From Vitellaria paradoxa (lineage: Eukaryota; Streptophyta; Magnoliopsida; Ericales; Sapotaceae), in the NCBI GenBank assembly GCA_019916065.1, contig CM034236.1, positions 13,221,167-13,285,166 on the forward strand: a stretch of 64,000 bases of DNA, written 5' to 3'. The notes beneath the pieces are model-generated. The model saw nothing but the letters and a program-made list of their open reading frames with translations, ran no database searches and had not been told where the DNA came from. This document shows, piece after piece, positions 40,101-51,073 of this stretch. The position numbers were made by a program, and so were the translations under genes. Numbering within the stretch: the first letter of the stretch is position 1; every line of letters begins with the position of its first letter.

Positions 40101-41446
40101 CGCCCTCTCCCAGGTATTAACCCAATTTTTTTAATATTATGCAAATTTTGATTCTATTGTGTTGGTCTTTATTTTTGTCATGCCCTAGATTTTACACCCC
40201 CATAATCGTGAACTAATCACATGTAATTAATACAACAATTAATCTATTCCATAATTAGAGCCATGTTGTACTAACTGAAGCAAAAAATAAATAAATTTTC
40301 GTAATATTTTATATAATAGATATCAAATTAGTTAAGTAAAAGTCTCAAATTTGATTGGAATTAGTGTATACCCAATACTGCAAAATTTTGTAGTTACAAA
40401 ACAAAATTACATTTTGCTTCAAAAATAACATTAATTTCATTTCAAAGGAAATTTAAAATAATTGTCAATTTAAATAAATCCTTAAGTTGGAAGCACAGAA
40501 ACGAAAAAAAAAAAAAAAAAGTTAATTGAGGTAATCTTTAAAAATCATGTTTATTTCACATCCAAGTGACTAAATGTTTGGTTCAAAATTTTCAAACAAA
40601 TAAAAAAATATTCTAATATACAAGACCCTCATAAATTTTGAAATTTTCTAGGCTAACAACACATCCAGTAGTAAATTAAATATACTCTCAAAGTCCCAAA
40701 TATCATGCCGTCCAAAACTTTAGTTGTTCAAAATAAATTTTCAATCCATCATACAATTCCCCAAAATACATAAACGCTTGAGGTCTATGATATCCTCAGC
40801 AGAATAAGTCAACCCCAAAAACCATCACAATATAAGACCACAACAACTTATTTACTAATTAGATCCTCTCCATGAAATAACACATCTCATGAAGAACTCC
40901 CCCATATATACCTCCAGAACTCACACATTACCACCCATAATCCACGACAAATCAGAATCTTAATATTCTACCTCTACTCACTATGCACAGTTAAGTCCAG
41001 AGTTGCAACACAAAACTTGTAGGGGAGTGAACACTAATTTACATATGCTCATCATGCAACATAATATATGATATAATGTCCTATCATGTAATTATCATGA
41101 ATTATGATAATATAAACCATCAGCAGTAGAAATAACATGATATAATCATATCATTACTTACATACAATGCCACACAACCCAACCATATCAATATAATAAT
41201 CAAAATACATATGATTCAAGGTATTCTGTATGACTAACTTAGGGTTATGGAATTCAGCCAAAATCTCTTATCCTTTATACACATAGCCAGGATAATAGTA
41301 TATAAAAGCTAATAGATTAGCTATCCTTCACATATAATTATGTGATATAAATACACTATCTTAGGCATCATTGTTGTTTTATAAGTTACTAACCTACTAG
41401 AACAATAATCAAACCCCTATGTAGGTCTAGGGATTCTTAACCCATG

Positions 41447-42111
41447 TGATGAGAATCAACAAGATCCATTACACGTACTGGTTGGACCAATTACAAAAGT
41501 TAGGGCTAAGAGAATCAAAGAGACATTAAATGCGCTTATTCATGACATTTGGGCTGAGCAAGCTTTAAGGAATTCTTCTAAGGCAGTGTTAAGCATAAAG
41601 TTGGGGTCAAAAGAGGATCAAGCCTTAATCCATATGATTCAAGCAAGAGCTTGAGCTGTTTAATGGGGGTAGATATGTAAGACTTAGGCGGATTGGGCTT
41701 CAAGTAGATTAGGCTTCACTAAATATGTGGCATAAGTTTTGTTTAAATTATTTATATTTATGTTTCATTTGATATGGGCCGGATATTAATTAACTTAAGC
41801 CCATGCCTAGTTTTGGACTTTGATTTAATTAGGGTTTATTTATGTAAGCTCTATATAGTGTAAAAGACATCTTTTATAAGTTGATTGGTTTTTACATTAT
41901 GTGAGATAGAAAGAACGTTCACTTCGCTTCTTCACTAAACTATTAGAACTTGTCAAAGATTTTATCTTTGTGGCGTTCAAACCTTATACCTTCGGTTCTT
42001 GGTTTCAGCAATCATTGAGTCAAGGTTCTTGATTTGATTTTAACTTTCTTGGTGTAAGTATTTCAATTTTGATAATGGGTTTTAAAGTTTTATCCTTTAG
42101 GATTTGCATCA
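41447..42111 (+). repeat. 5' LTR
   Basis: 665 bp beginning TGATGAGAATCAACAAG and ending GATTTGCATCA. Aligns along its length with 47668-48354. It carries a copy of the pol C-terminal coding text and a TATA-like CTATATAGTG (about 41851). Confidence 0.85.
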
Positions 42112-42113
42112 TA

Positions 42114-42131
42114 TGTTATCAGAGTTTCGGC
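42114..42131 (+). other. Primer-binding site, initiator Met-tRNA type
   Basis: TGTTATCAGAGTTTCGG directly after the 5' LTR is a mutated form of the TGGTATCAGAGC site complementary to initiator methionine tRNA. Confidence 0.7.
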
Positions 42132-42499
42132 TCTACGATCAAATTTGCTATCTTTAATTTCATGTTCCTTTTGTTTTTTTGTTTTTTTTTATTTAGGTTT
42201 CATTTTTTTTTTCATTTCTCTTTGTTTCATTTTTGTTTCTTTTTGTTTTCGTAAACTTTGTTCGTCACATCTATTTTACATCAGTTCTTTGCACCAAATC
42301 AGATAAAAAAATGCAAACTAAGGTTTCTTGATCTCTTAAGTTTATATGCATTTAGCATATAGATAAAATTAAAAAAAAAAGTAAAAAAAAAAAATCTGCT
42401 AGGATTTTGAAATTGTTTTGTTTTATTACATTCAAGAAAGTCATTCTTTATTGATATTTGGTATTTAATTTTTCATTCGAAATAGTTCTGTGTACTAAG

Positions 42500-42693
42500 G
42501 CTTGGTTTGGGAAAATTAGCATGTGCTAATTTCTTGGGAAGGCAAAATTTCTAATATATTGATATTTATACCATCATGTGCTAATAGTTTGCTAATAGCT
42601 TGGGAAAATTAGTAAGAATAATTTGGTAATTTTTGTATTTGCTAGTAGCTTGTTACAAATTAGCTAGTGCTAATTTCGGGTTCCCAAACAAAC
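42500..42693. mobile_element. MITE-like insertion in the retrotransposon leader
   Basis: 194 bp with imperfect inverted ends (GCTTGGTTTGGGAA and TTCCCAAACAAACT) flanked by CTAAG on both sides (42495-42499 and 42694-42698). If correct, it inserted after the retrotransposon. Confidence 0.55.
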
Positions 42694-43035
42694 TCTAAGT
42701 TTCATATTTTCATATTCAATTTAATTTAGACTAGACCTATATTGGATTTTTTGTCTTTATTTCTAAACTCCTTTTTATTCTTGTTCTTCCTTCACGTTTC
42801 TTGAGTTCCTATGGTTTGAACACTACAATCTGATTTTTTGATTGAGTTTATTAAGTTCAATAAAGAACTAAAAGGGAAAGTTACAATGGAAAAAGACGAA
42901 TGTATGAGACCATCATTGAGAAAAAAAGCCAAATTAAGAATGAAACATGAGTGGACTGACATATCTTTGAGTGCAAACACATAAAGGAGTGCGTGAGGTT
43001 TATTACTAACTTTTTTTTTTTAACGGCTATCAAAT

Positions 43036-44314
43036 ATGTCTTCAAAAGACAGATCATCATCTAAGGTGGAAAAGAAGAATTCGTTCTTTGTGTTCCAAGC
43101 AATGTAACAACAGTTTGAGCGTATGAATGCGGTGTTTCGTGAGATAGGGGATCAGATGGATAGGCAAGATGCTGCTATAGCTAACTTGCAAAGAGGACAT
43201 CCCCAGAATTTCCCTAATGCCAGAAGGCAAAGGAGACGTGCTCCCATACACATAGAAAACCTTGACGATGAACATGAGGAAGAAGATGATGATGCATCAA
43301 TGGCTAATATGGGCAGGTTTGTGTAAAAGAATATAGGCATGATAGGGGATTTCGAAGGAATAATAGAGGACGTGACATCTTAGACAGGAACCTTGGGAAT
43401 ATTAAAATGAGGATTCCCTTTTTCCAAAGTAAAAATGACCTAGAAGCTTATCTAGAGTGGGAAAAGAAAGTAAAGCTAATTTTTTATTGCCACAATTACT
43501 CTAAAAAAAACAAAGATGAAGTTAGCTGTGATAAAATTTACTAACTACGCAATCATATGGTGGGATCAACTTGTAGTGAATAGACAGAGAAATCATAAGA
43601 GGTTTATTGTGATTCAAGGTAAGATGAAGGCTATCATAAGGAGAAGATTTATCCCTAGCCCTTACTATATGGGCCTATTTCAAAAGTTGCAGAGCCTTAC
43701 TTAAGGTTTTAAGAGTGTGGAAGATTACCGTAAGGAGACGAAAGTAGCTTTGATTCAGGCAAATGTAGAGGAAGATAGAGAAGCTACTATGGTGAGATTT
43801 TTGAATGATTTGAACCATGAGATAGCAAACGTTGTGGAGTTACAACACTATGTAGAATTAGAAGACATAGTGTATATAGGTATGAAGGTGGAGCGGCAAC
43901 TCAAGAGAAATGGTAGTTTAAGGACAAGCCGAAATTCTAGTTCATTTTCTTTATGGAAGCCGAATTGAGGAAGGATGATAGGGTTGTTTCTAAGGCCAAG
44001 ACTGAACCACCTGAGGGCAAAGAAGATGTTTCCACTAAAATTAAAGGTAAATCCAATTCCCAACCAACTTGCCATCATAATATCAAATGTTTTCGTTGTT
44101 TGGGAATAGGACACAGAGTTTCTCAGTGTCCAAACAAACGAGCTATGATCTTGCGTGATAATGGGGAAGTAGAAATTGAAAGTGATAGTAATGATGATCA
44201 AATATCGCTACTTGAGGATGCTAGTAATAATGGTGCTGAGTATCTAATTGAGGGTGAAACACTTGTGGCTAGGCATATATTGAGTGCTCAAATTAGGGAG
44301 GATGAATTGGAATA
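43036..44314 (+). pseudogene. gag relic of the Ty3/gypsy element
   Basis: Starts at ATG 43036 (MSSKDRSSS). The first in-frame stop is TAA at 43105-43107 and another is at 43324-43326, with further damage to about 43515. Later segments are recognisable: WWDQLV, SVEDYRKE, VELQHYVELEDIV. A retroviral zinc knuckle, CFRCLGIGHRVSQC (C-x2-C-x4-H-x4-C), lies at about 44090-44131. It would have encoded the capsid/nucleocapsid polyprotein. Confidence 0.85.
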
Positions 44315-44365
44315 ATAAAGGGAAAACATCTTTCATACTAGATGACACATTAATAACAAGGTATG

Positions 44366-47300
44366 TAGTATGATTATCGATGGAGGTAGTTACACTAATG
44401 TAGCTAGCATTACTTTAGTTAAAAAATTAAACATTCCTACTGTAAAACACCCCAAGCCACATAAGTTACAATGATTGAGTGAGTGTGAGGAAATAAAGGT
44501 AAATAAGCAAATGGTAGTTTCCTTTTCAATTGGGAAGTATAATGATAAAGTACTTTGTGATATTGTTCCCAGGCATGCAGGTCACATACTATTGGGTAGA
44601 CTTTGGAAATTTGATAAAAGGCCATTTATGATGAGTTTAAGAATAAGTACTTTTTTTTTAAAAGATAACAAGTCTATTACCCTTGCTCCATTTGACCCCA
44701 GAGCAAGTATATGATGATCAATTGAAGTTCAAAAGAAAGACTGAGCTGAAAGAAGTGGGTAAGGCTAATAGTAAAAAAAGAAAAAAAGTGAGAATAAAAA
44801 TGCAAGAGAGATTGAGAGTGCAGAAAAGAAAAAGAATGAGAATAAAAATATAAGAGATGCTGGGAATGCAGAAAAAAAGTGACTGAGAGAAAAACAGCGA
44901 AACAAGTAAGTGAGAGAAAAATAGAGAAGCAAGTGAGCTTTTTTGCCAAGGATAGTAATGTCAAGAGTGCTTTTTATATTGAACAGCTTATGTTTGTACT
45001 TTTGTACAAAGAGATATGTTTTAATACTAATGATCTTAACAAATCTTTGCCTAGCGTTGTTGTTTCTTTATTACAGGAATATGAGGATGTATTGCTTGAT
45101 GATGTTCCTAATAGGTTGCCACCCATTATGGTATAGAACATCAAGTTGATTTCATGCGTAGAGTTACAATTCCCAACCGACCAGCCTATAGGAGTAATTT
45201 GGAGGAGAAAAATGAGCTTTAAAGGCAAATTGAGGGGCTACAGGCTAAGGGGTACTTGAGAGAGAGCTTATGTCCATGCACAGTTTCAGTGCTTCTTGTG
45301 TCTAAGAAGGATAGATCGTGGAGGATGTGTGTTGAGTGTAAATGTATCAACGACATCACAGTAAAGTATAGACATCTAATTCCTAAGCTAGATGACATGT
45401 TAGATGAGTTGTACGGATCATATATCTTTACAAAAATTGATTTAAAAAGTGGATATTATCAGATTATGATGAAAGAGAGAGATGAATAGAAAGCTACCTT
45501 TAAGATTAAATATGAGTTATATGAGTGGTTGGTTATGCCCTTTAGTCTCACTAACACACCAAATTCATTTATGAGATTAATGCATCATATATTGCGTGCA
45601 TTTAATGGAAGATTTGTTGTAGTCTATTTTGATGATATCTTGGTGTACAGTAAAAACTTAGAGGAGCATATTAACCATTTGCATTGTGTGCTTGATGTTT
45701 TGAGGAAAGAAAAACCATATGCCAACTTAAAAAAAAATGTACTTTTTGCATGGATAAAGTTGTATTTTTTGGTTATGTTGTTAGTGCAAAGAGTATAGAG
45801 ATGGATGAAGAAAAGGTGACAGCTATCAAAGAATTGCCAATGCCTAAGTCAATTTCTGAGATAAGAAGTTTTCATGGTTTGGCTAGTTTTTATAGACGTT
45901 TTGTTAAGGATTTCAGTACACTAGCTGCACCACTCATTGAGATTTTTAAAGAAATCTATTAGTTTTAAATGGGGTAGTGAGCAAGAGCATATGTTTAATT
46001 TGATTAAGGAAAAATTATGTTTTGTACCTTTGCTAGCATTCTCTAACTTTTCTAAAACATTTGAGATTGAGTGTAATGTCTTAGGAGTAGATATTAGAGC
46101 AATTTTGATGCAGAAGAAGCATCCAATAGCCTATTCTAGTGAAAAGCTAAATGGGGCAGCCTTGAACTATCAATATATGACAAGGAGCTCTATGTGTTGG
46201 TTAGAGCATTGGAGACTTGGCAACATTACTTGTTGCCGAAAGAATTTGTTATCCACGCGAACCATGAGTCCTTGAAGCACTTGAAATGATAAGGTAAGCT
46301 GAATAGAAGATATGCCAAATGGATAGAGTTCATTGAGACATTTCCATATGTTATCAAGTACAAGTAAAGTAAGGAAAATATTGTGACTGATGCTCTATCT
46401 AAAAGGTACATTCTTCTTACTACTCTAAATGTAAGGTTATTGAGTTTTAAGTATATTAAAGACTTGTATGCCAATGATAATGACTTTGCTAGTGTGTATG
46501 AGGTAAGTGAGAAAATAGCCTTTGGGAAATTTTATAGGCTTGATGGGTACTTATTTAGAGAGAATAAACTTTGTATACCTAATAGCTCTATGCATGAGCT
46601 GCTTGTGCATGAAGCACATGGGGGAGTTTGATGGGCCATTTGGCATGAGGAAGACTTTAGAAGTGTTGCATAAACATTTCTTTTGGCCTAAGATGAAATG
46701 TGATGTAGAAAGAGCGTGTAATCGTTGTATCACGTGTAGGTAGGCAAAATCTAAGGTCTTACCGTATGGGTTATTAATGAACCTTGGCTAGACATTTTCC
46801 ATGGACTTTGTTTTTGGTTTACCTAGGTTAAAAAAAAAAAGTAAATATTCAATTTCTGTGGTTGTAGATAGATTTTCTAAGATGGCACATTTCATACCTT
46901 GTCATAATACCAATGATGCTACTAATATTGCTAATTTGTTCTTTAGAGAGATAGTATGACCCCATGGTGTTTCTAAGAAAATTGTTTCAGATTGAGATGT
47001 TAAGTTCTTAGTTACTTTTAGAAGGTATTGTGGGGAAAGTTGGGAACTAAATTATTATTTTTGACTACTTGTCATCCACAAATAGATGGACAAATAGAAG
47101 TAGTGAATAGGACATTAACTATCTTACTGCGTACTATCATTCAAAAGAACTTGAAAAATTGGGAGGAGTGTTTGCCGTTTATTGAGTTTGCATATAATAG
47201 GAGTGTGCATTCTACTATTGATCATTCATCATTTGAAATTGTTTATGGGTTTAATTTACTAACTTTTTTGGATTTGTTACCTTTACCTGTTGATAAAAAG

Positions 47301-47866
47301 GCTAGTCTTAATGGAAAGAGAAAAGCTGGAATGGTGAAGAAACTCCGTGAGAGTGTACCACAGCACATAAAAAAAAGAATGAACAATATGCATCTAAAGT
47401 CAACAAAGGTCATAAACATATTATCTTTGAACCTAGTGACTCGATTTGGGTGCATATAAGAAAGGAAAGATTTCCAGCCCAAAGGCGGTCCAAGTTGCAA
47501 CCTAGAGGGAGTGGTTCATTCCAAGTCCTTGAATGGATCAATGATAATGCATGTAAGTTGGATCTTCCAGGTGAGTCTAATGTCAATGCTATATTTAATG
47601 TTTCTGATCTTTCTTCTTTTGATGTAAGTGACGATTCAAAACTGAATCCATTTGAGGAAAAGGAGAATGATGATCAATAGGATTCATTACACATGCCGAT
47701 TGAACCAATTACAAGGGTTAGGGTTAAGAGCATCAAAGAGGCATTAAATGGGCTTATTCATGACATTTGGGTCGAGCAAGTTTCAAGGAATTCTTTTAGG
47801 ATTGTGTCAAGCATAAAGTTGGGCTCAAAGGAGGATCAAGCCCTAATTTATGTGATCCAAGCATGA
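44366..47866 (+). pseudogene. pol relic (protease, RT, RNase H, integrase)
   Basis: Domains in order: aspartic protease with the IIDGGS active site (about 44373) and HAGHILLGR (44575-44601); RT with KDRSWRMCVE, KIDLKSGYYQI and the catalytic YFDD (about 45625-45636); RNase H (NFSKTFEIE..., about 46050-46280); integrase zinc-binding HHCC (about 46600-46740) and core ([13 protein letters not shown], about 46860-46900); then the C-terminal KLQPRGSGSFQV stretch. Stops include TAG at 45487-45489 and TAG at 47678-47680. Frameshifts occur between most segments. The relic frame ends at TGA 47864-47866, inside the 3' LTR. Confidence 0.88.
47654..47667 (+). other. Polypurine tract
   Basis: GAGGAAAAGGAGAA sits immediately before the TG of the 3' LTR. 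It independently fixes that LTR boundary. Confidence 0.75.
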
Positions 47867-48354
47867 GATGGAGCTGTTTAATAAGGGTGGATACACAAGG
47901 TTTATGCGGATTGGGTTTCAAGTGGATTAGGCTTCATTAAATATGTGGCATAGGTTTTGTTTAAATTATTTATATTTATATTTCATTTGATATAGGCCGG
48001 ACATTAATTAACTTAAGCTCATGCCTAGTTTTAGACTTTGATTAAATTAAGGTTTGAATAAATTAGGGTTTCTTTAGGGTTTATTTATGTAAGCTATATA
48101 TAGCGTGAAAGACACCTTTTGTAGGTAGATTGGTTTTAACATTATATAAGATAGAGAGAACTTTCTCTTTAGTTCTTCACCGAACTTTCAGAACTTATCA
48201 AAGATTTCATCTTTGTGGTGTTCAAACCTTATACCTTTAGCTCTTGATTCTAGCAATCATTAGGTCAGGGATTTTGATTTGATTTTAGCTTTGTTGGGTA
48301 AGTATTCCAATTTTAATTGTGGGCTCTAGAGTTTCCTCCTTTAGGGTTCGCATC
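47668..48354 (+). repeat. 3' LTR
   Basis: 687 bp beginning TGATGATCAATAGGATTC and ending GGGTTCGCATC. Compared with the 5' LTR it has many substitutions and about 27 extra bases near 48045-48080 (a local GGTTTGAATAAATTAGGG duplication). The element is therefore old. Confidence 0.85.
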
Positions 48355-51073
48355 GCCGTAAGTATGTATACTCTCTATTTTAATACCTTTCAACCTTAAA
48401 CAAAATCAACATGTCGCAATCATCTTAACATAATTTAATTGATGTCAATATCTCAACACGTGATATTTCAATTCATGGTATAACATCTTAGTATGTAACC
48501 TCATTTCCAATATTCTCTGAGATATTACTTCGACGTCATAATAATTAAAACTATATAAATGCTTAAAGTAAGATAGAAAGTCGAAAAATGTCTTTGTCGT
48601 CTGAACAAGTGTCCAAACGAAGGCACGTATGCACAAAGGTGTAGAAGGGGATTGCATGAATAGGCAAAGGTGTAAAGACAACAACCACAAGGTTACGTCC
48701 ATGCATCCGTCTGAACAAGTGTTCGCACAACTTGACCACGTGGATGGTTGTCTGAACAATCACGGTTAGGAAATTTAAATCTTACTAATTTATGCTCTAT
48801 TTTTTCAATTCAGACCATTTCCAACATTTGATTCAAATATAATCAAATTATTCCATTTATGAGGTTTTAAAATTACTAGAACATATATTTCAAACATTTA
48901 TATGAAATAAATTTTAAGGAATCAAGCATGCATGGCTTAATTTGTCTAAATTTATATTAACCCCATATACAACCCAATTCCAGTTTACAACCTAAACCAA
49001 AATTTTATTCAAGAATATGAGAATCTTCACCTTGTAAGTTAAGACTCCAAGGAATGTAAGGATGATAATATAAACGAGTTACCAAGTTTCCACCCTCCTC
49101 TTTCTCTTTTCCTTCTTCAGAAACTCTCTTCTTTCTTCATTTCTTCACCACCACCGCATCTAAGTATATACATATAGAATATGTAAACACTCTTAAGCAA
49201 AGCAATTCATTCCACACCTCAGCCTTTAAATCCCATACTCATCAGCTATCTCTCAATCCTCTTAAACTCGATTGATCACCCTCACCCTAACACCCATACA
49301 TGACATAAATATGATAAATGTGAAGTGAAAAGGATAAGTGGTAAACAAAATGATAACTTGGAAGGTTTAAACAACACGTGGACATAAAGCCAAGTGAGTA
49401 GATTGTCCATGCGCGCCTCGCGCGCGCGCGCGCGCACACACACACATAGAGTATCAACAAGTGGAATATGATAGATATCCTAGAAATGTATACTGTCATT
49501 CGAACCCTCGTTCGAATAGTTCACTGTGCAGATGGCTATGAACACAAGTCCCTATACGAATGGGTGTTCGCACAGGGTTTCCAACCTAGGAATTTTATTA
49601 AGGGTTAAATTCTCAACTCGATGAAAATGATAATTTTACCCCTCATATTAAAATAATGATTAACTAAATTTTGAAATAAAATAATAAATAATATAAATAA
49701 AATGGTTGGGTGATAGCAGTTGTATATGTATATTTGTATATATTTAAAATTTGGAGAAAATTATTCTGATTTCAAGAGTTGTAAATTCAAGAGTTATATA
49801 TATTATATAAATATGTGCATTGCAATTTTCATCACATTAAGTAAAACCTTTAGGTAATCTTCTATTTCTTTTGATTTCAGATTTTTTTCTTGAAGGCTTT
49901 TGAGTAAACAAAAAACAAAGAGAATTGAGTTGGTTAGGCCTAGTTTGACAAAGTTTATAATTTTTAATTTTCGTTTTCATTTGTTTTTTGAAAACTGAAC
50001 ATGAAACTCATTTGGTAAATTTATTTTCAATTTTTAGTTTTCAAAAAAAAAAAAAAAGAAAACTATTTTCAAAATTTTCAAAAATTATGAAAAAAAAGTA
50101 TTTTCTCAAGTTTCATTTTCTTCCATAATCACTATCAATCATAATCATTACTCACAATCGACCATTGCTGGTTGTCACCCACCAGCGGCCATTACCAACC
50201 CTTACCATCTCCAACACTACCAATTACTGCCACTGTTGCTCATCACCCACCACCAACCATAACTTGCTGTTACCACCTCTGGCTATTATTGATGCCGTCA
50301 CTACCCGCCACCCACCTCTAACCATCACCACCACCAGGGTTAGCCACCTACTTCTGACTGTCGCCATCTGTCGCCTTACCTCCAACCATCAGTTATCTCC
50401 GATTATCGTCAATCAACACTAACTTTCTACCTATTATTCTTGGCCGCTTTTTTAAAATAACTATCAACTATTTTTAACAAACATATTTTTAGGTTTTTAT
50501 TTTTTTATTTTAAAATTACAATAAATAAATATAAAAATTATTAATTTTGTCAAACGGGCTTTTAACCATTCCAAGTTTTGAATTGTGTTCTTTTTATGGG
50601 GAGCTAGACAACGAAGAATATTATAGTCAATGGTAACTTTATTTATTTTTTTCCCCTTTTTAAAGGAAATACAGATGATGACTTTCTTTGCATGTGTACG
50701 GATATATGCATACATAGACGAAGATGTAAATTTAAAAGTTGTAAATATATATGTCTAGAGATAGAGATAAAATAAAAAAAATTATTTACATTTTGGTTGG
50801 CTTTAAAAATTTTATTAAAATTTAACGTTTCAAAGGCAATAAACGGACCCAAAGGGTAACGAAATAGAGTTGGAGTTAATAAATTCTTAACGTAAGAAAA
50901 GTAAATATAATTTTTAAATATTTAAGGATGATAAATGTGATTATTCGTATATTAAGAAGGGGTAAGCCTAATTTGTCGTCTTACGAATTTTTCGATAGAT
51001 ACAATAAACGTACAGTACTTAGAACAAACGGTTGAGGGGTACTGAGAATCTACTGGTAAGGCAAGGAACATAA
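48355..51073. other. Intergenic repeats between the retrotransposon and the aldo-keto reductase gene
   Basis: 48590-48770 and 49500-49580 share TCTGAACAAGTGT / GTTCGCACA motifs, possibly an older LTR interrupted by the gypsy element. A CG-run with (GCGC) and (CA)n is at about 49410-49445. A TIR element occupies 49937-50563. No obvious TATA box was assigned for the downstream gene. Confidence 0.4.
49937..50563. mobile_element. TIR element with a Thr/Pro-coding-like interior
   Basis: Ends are inverted: TTTGACAAAGTTTATAATTTTT-like on the left and AAAAATTATTAATTTTGTCAAA-like on the right. The centre (about 50160-50420) is C-rich, ACC/CAT-repetitive sequence with an open frame but no recognisable domain. 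Probably a non-autonomous DNA transposon. Confidence 0.6.

Larger units (their letters stand above)
33880..41446. other. Long AT-rich intergenic block of degenerate repeats, no gene seen
   Basis: A CCCCGTTTGGGG...CTCCAAACACCTCC element lies at about 34003-34135. A short GC-rich island at 36115-36260 (GGGCTGGGCCGGGCC) has no recognised product. From 36300 to 39790 the sequence is extremely AT-rich with decayed direct repeats. A TGTCATGCCCTAG-ACACCCCC motif at 40176 resembles the start of a gypsy-type LTR. No supported coding sequence. Confidence 0.45.
41447..48354 (+). mobile_element. Decayed Ty3/gypsy LTR retrotransposon, CRM-like chromovirus type
   Basis: A 6.9-kb element with two LTRs, a primer-binding site, gag, protease, reverse transcriptase, RNase H and integrase relics in gypsy order, and a polypurine tract. 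Many stops and frameshifts make it non-autonomous. The polyprotein frame continues about 65 codons into the 3' LTR, a layout described for CRM-clade chromoviruses. Text such as VVYFDDILVYSKN, NVSDLSSFDV and EPITRVRVKSIKEALNGLI is of that general plant type. No matching target-site duplication was found (left CCATG, right GCCGT). Clade assignment is from recall and is the least certain part. Confidence 0.88.

Noticed and set aside
41447..48354. Treating the retrotransposon as an intact, mobile element
   Set aside because: Multiple stops and frameshifts in gag and pol and diverged LTRs; it is described only as a relic.
50165..50422. Thr/Pro/His-rich 85-codon frame as a gene
   Set aside because: Repetitive ACC/CAC/CAT sequence within a TIR element; low complexity, no start context or domain.
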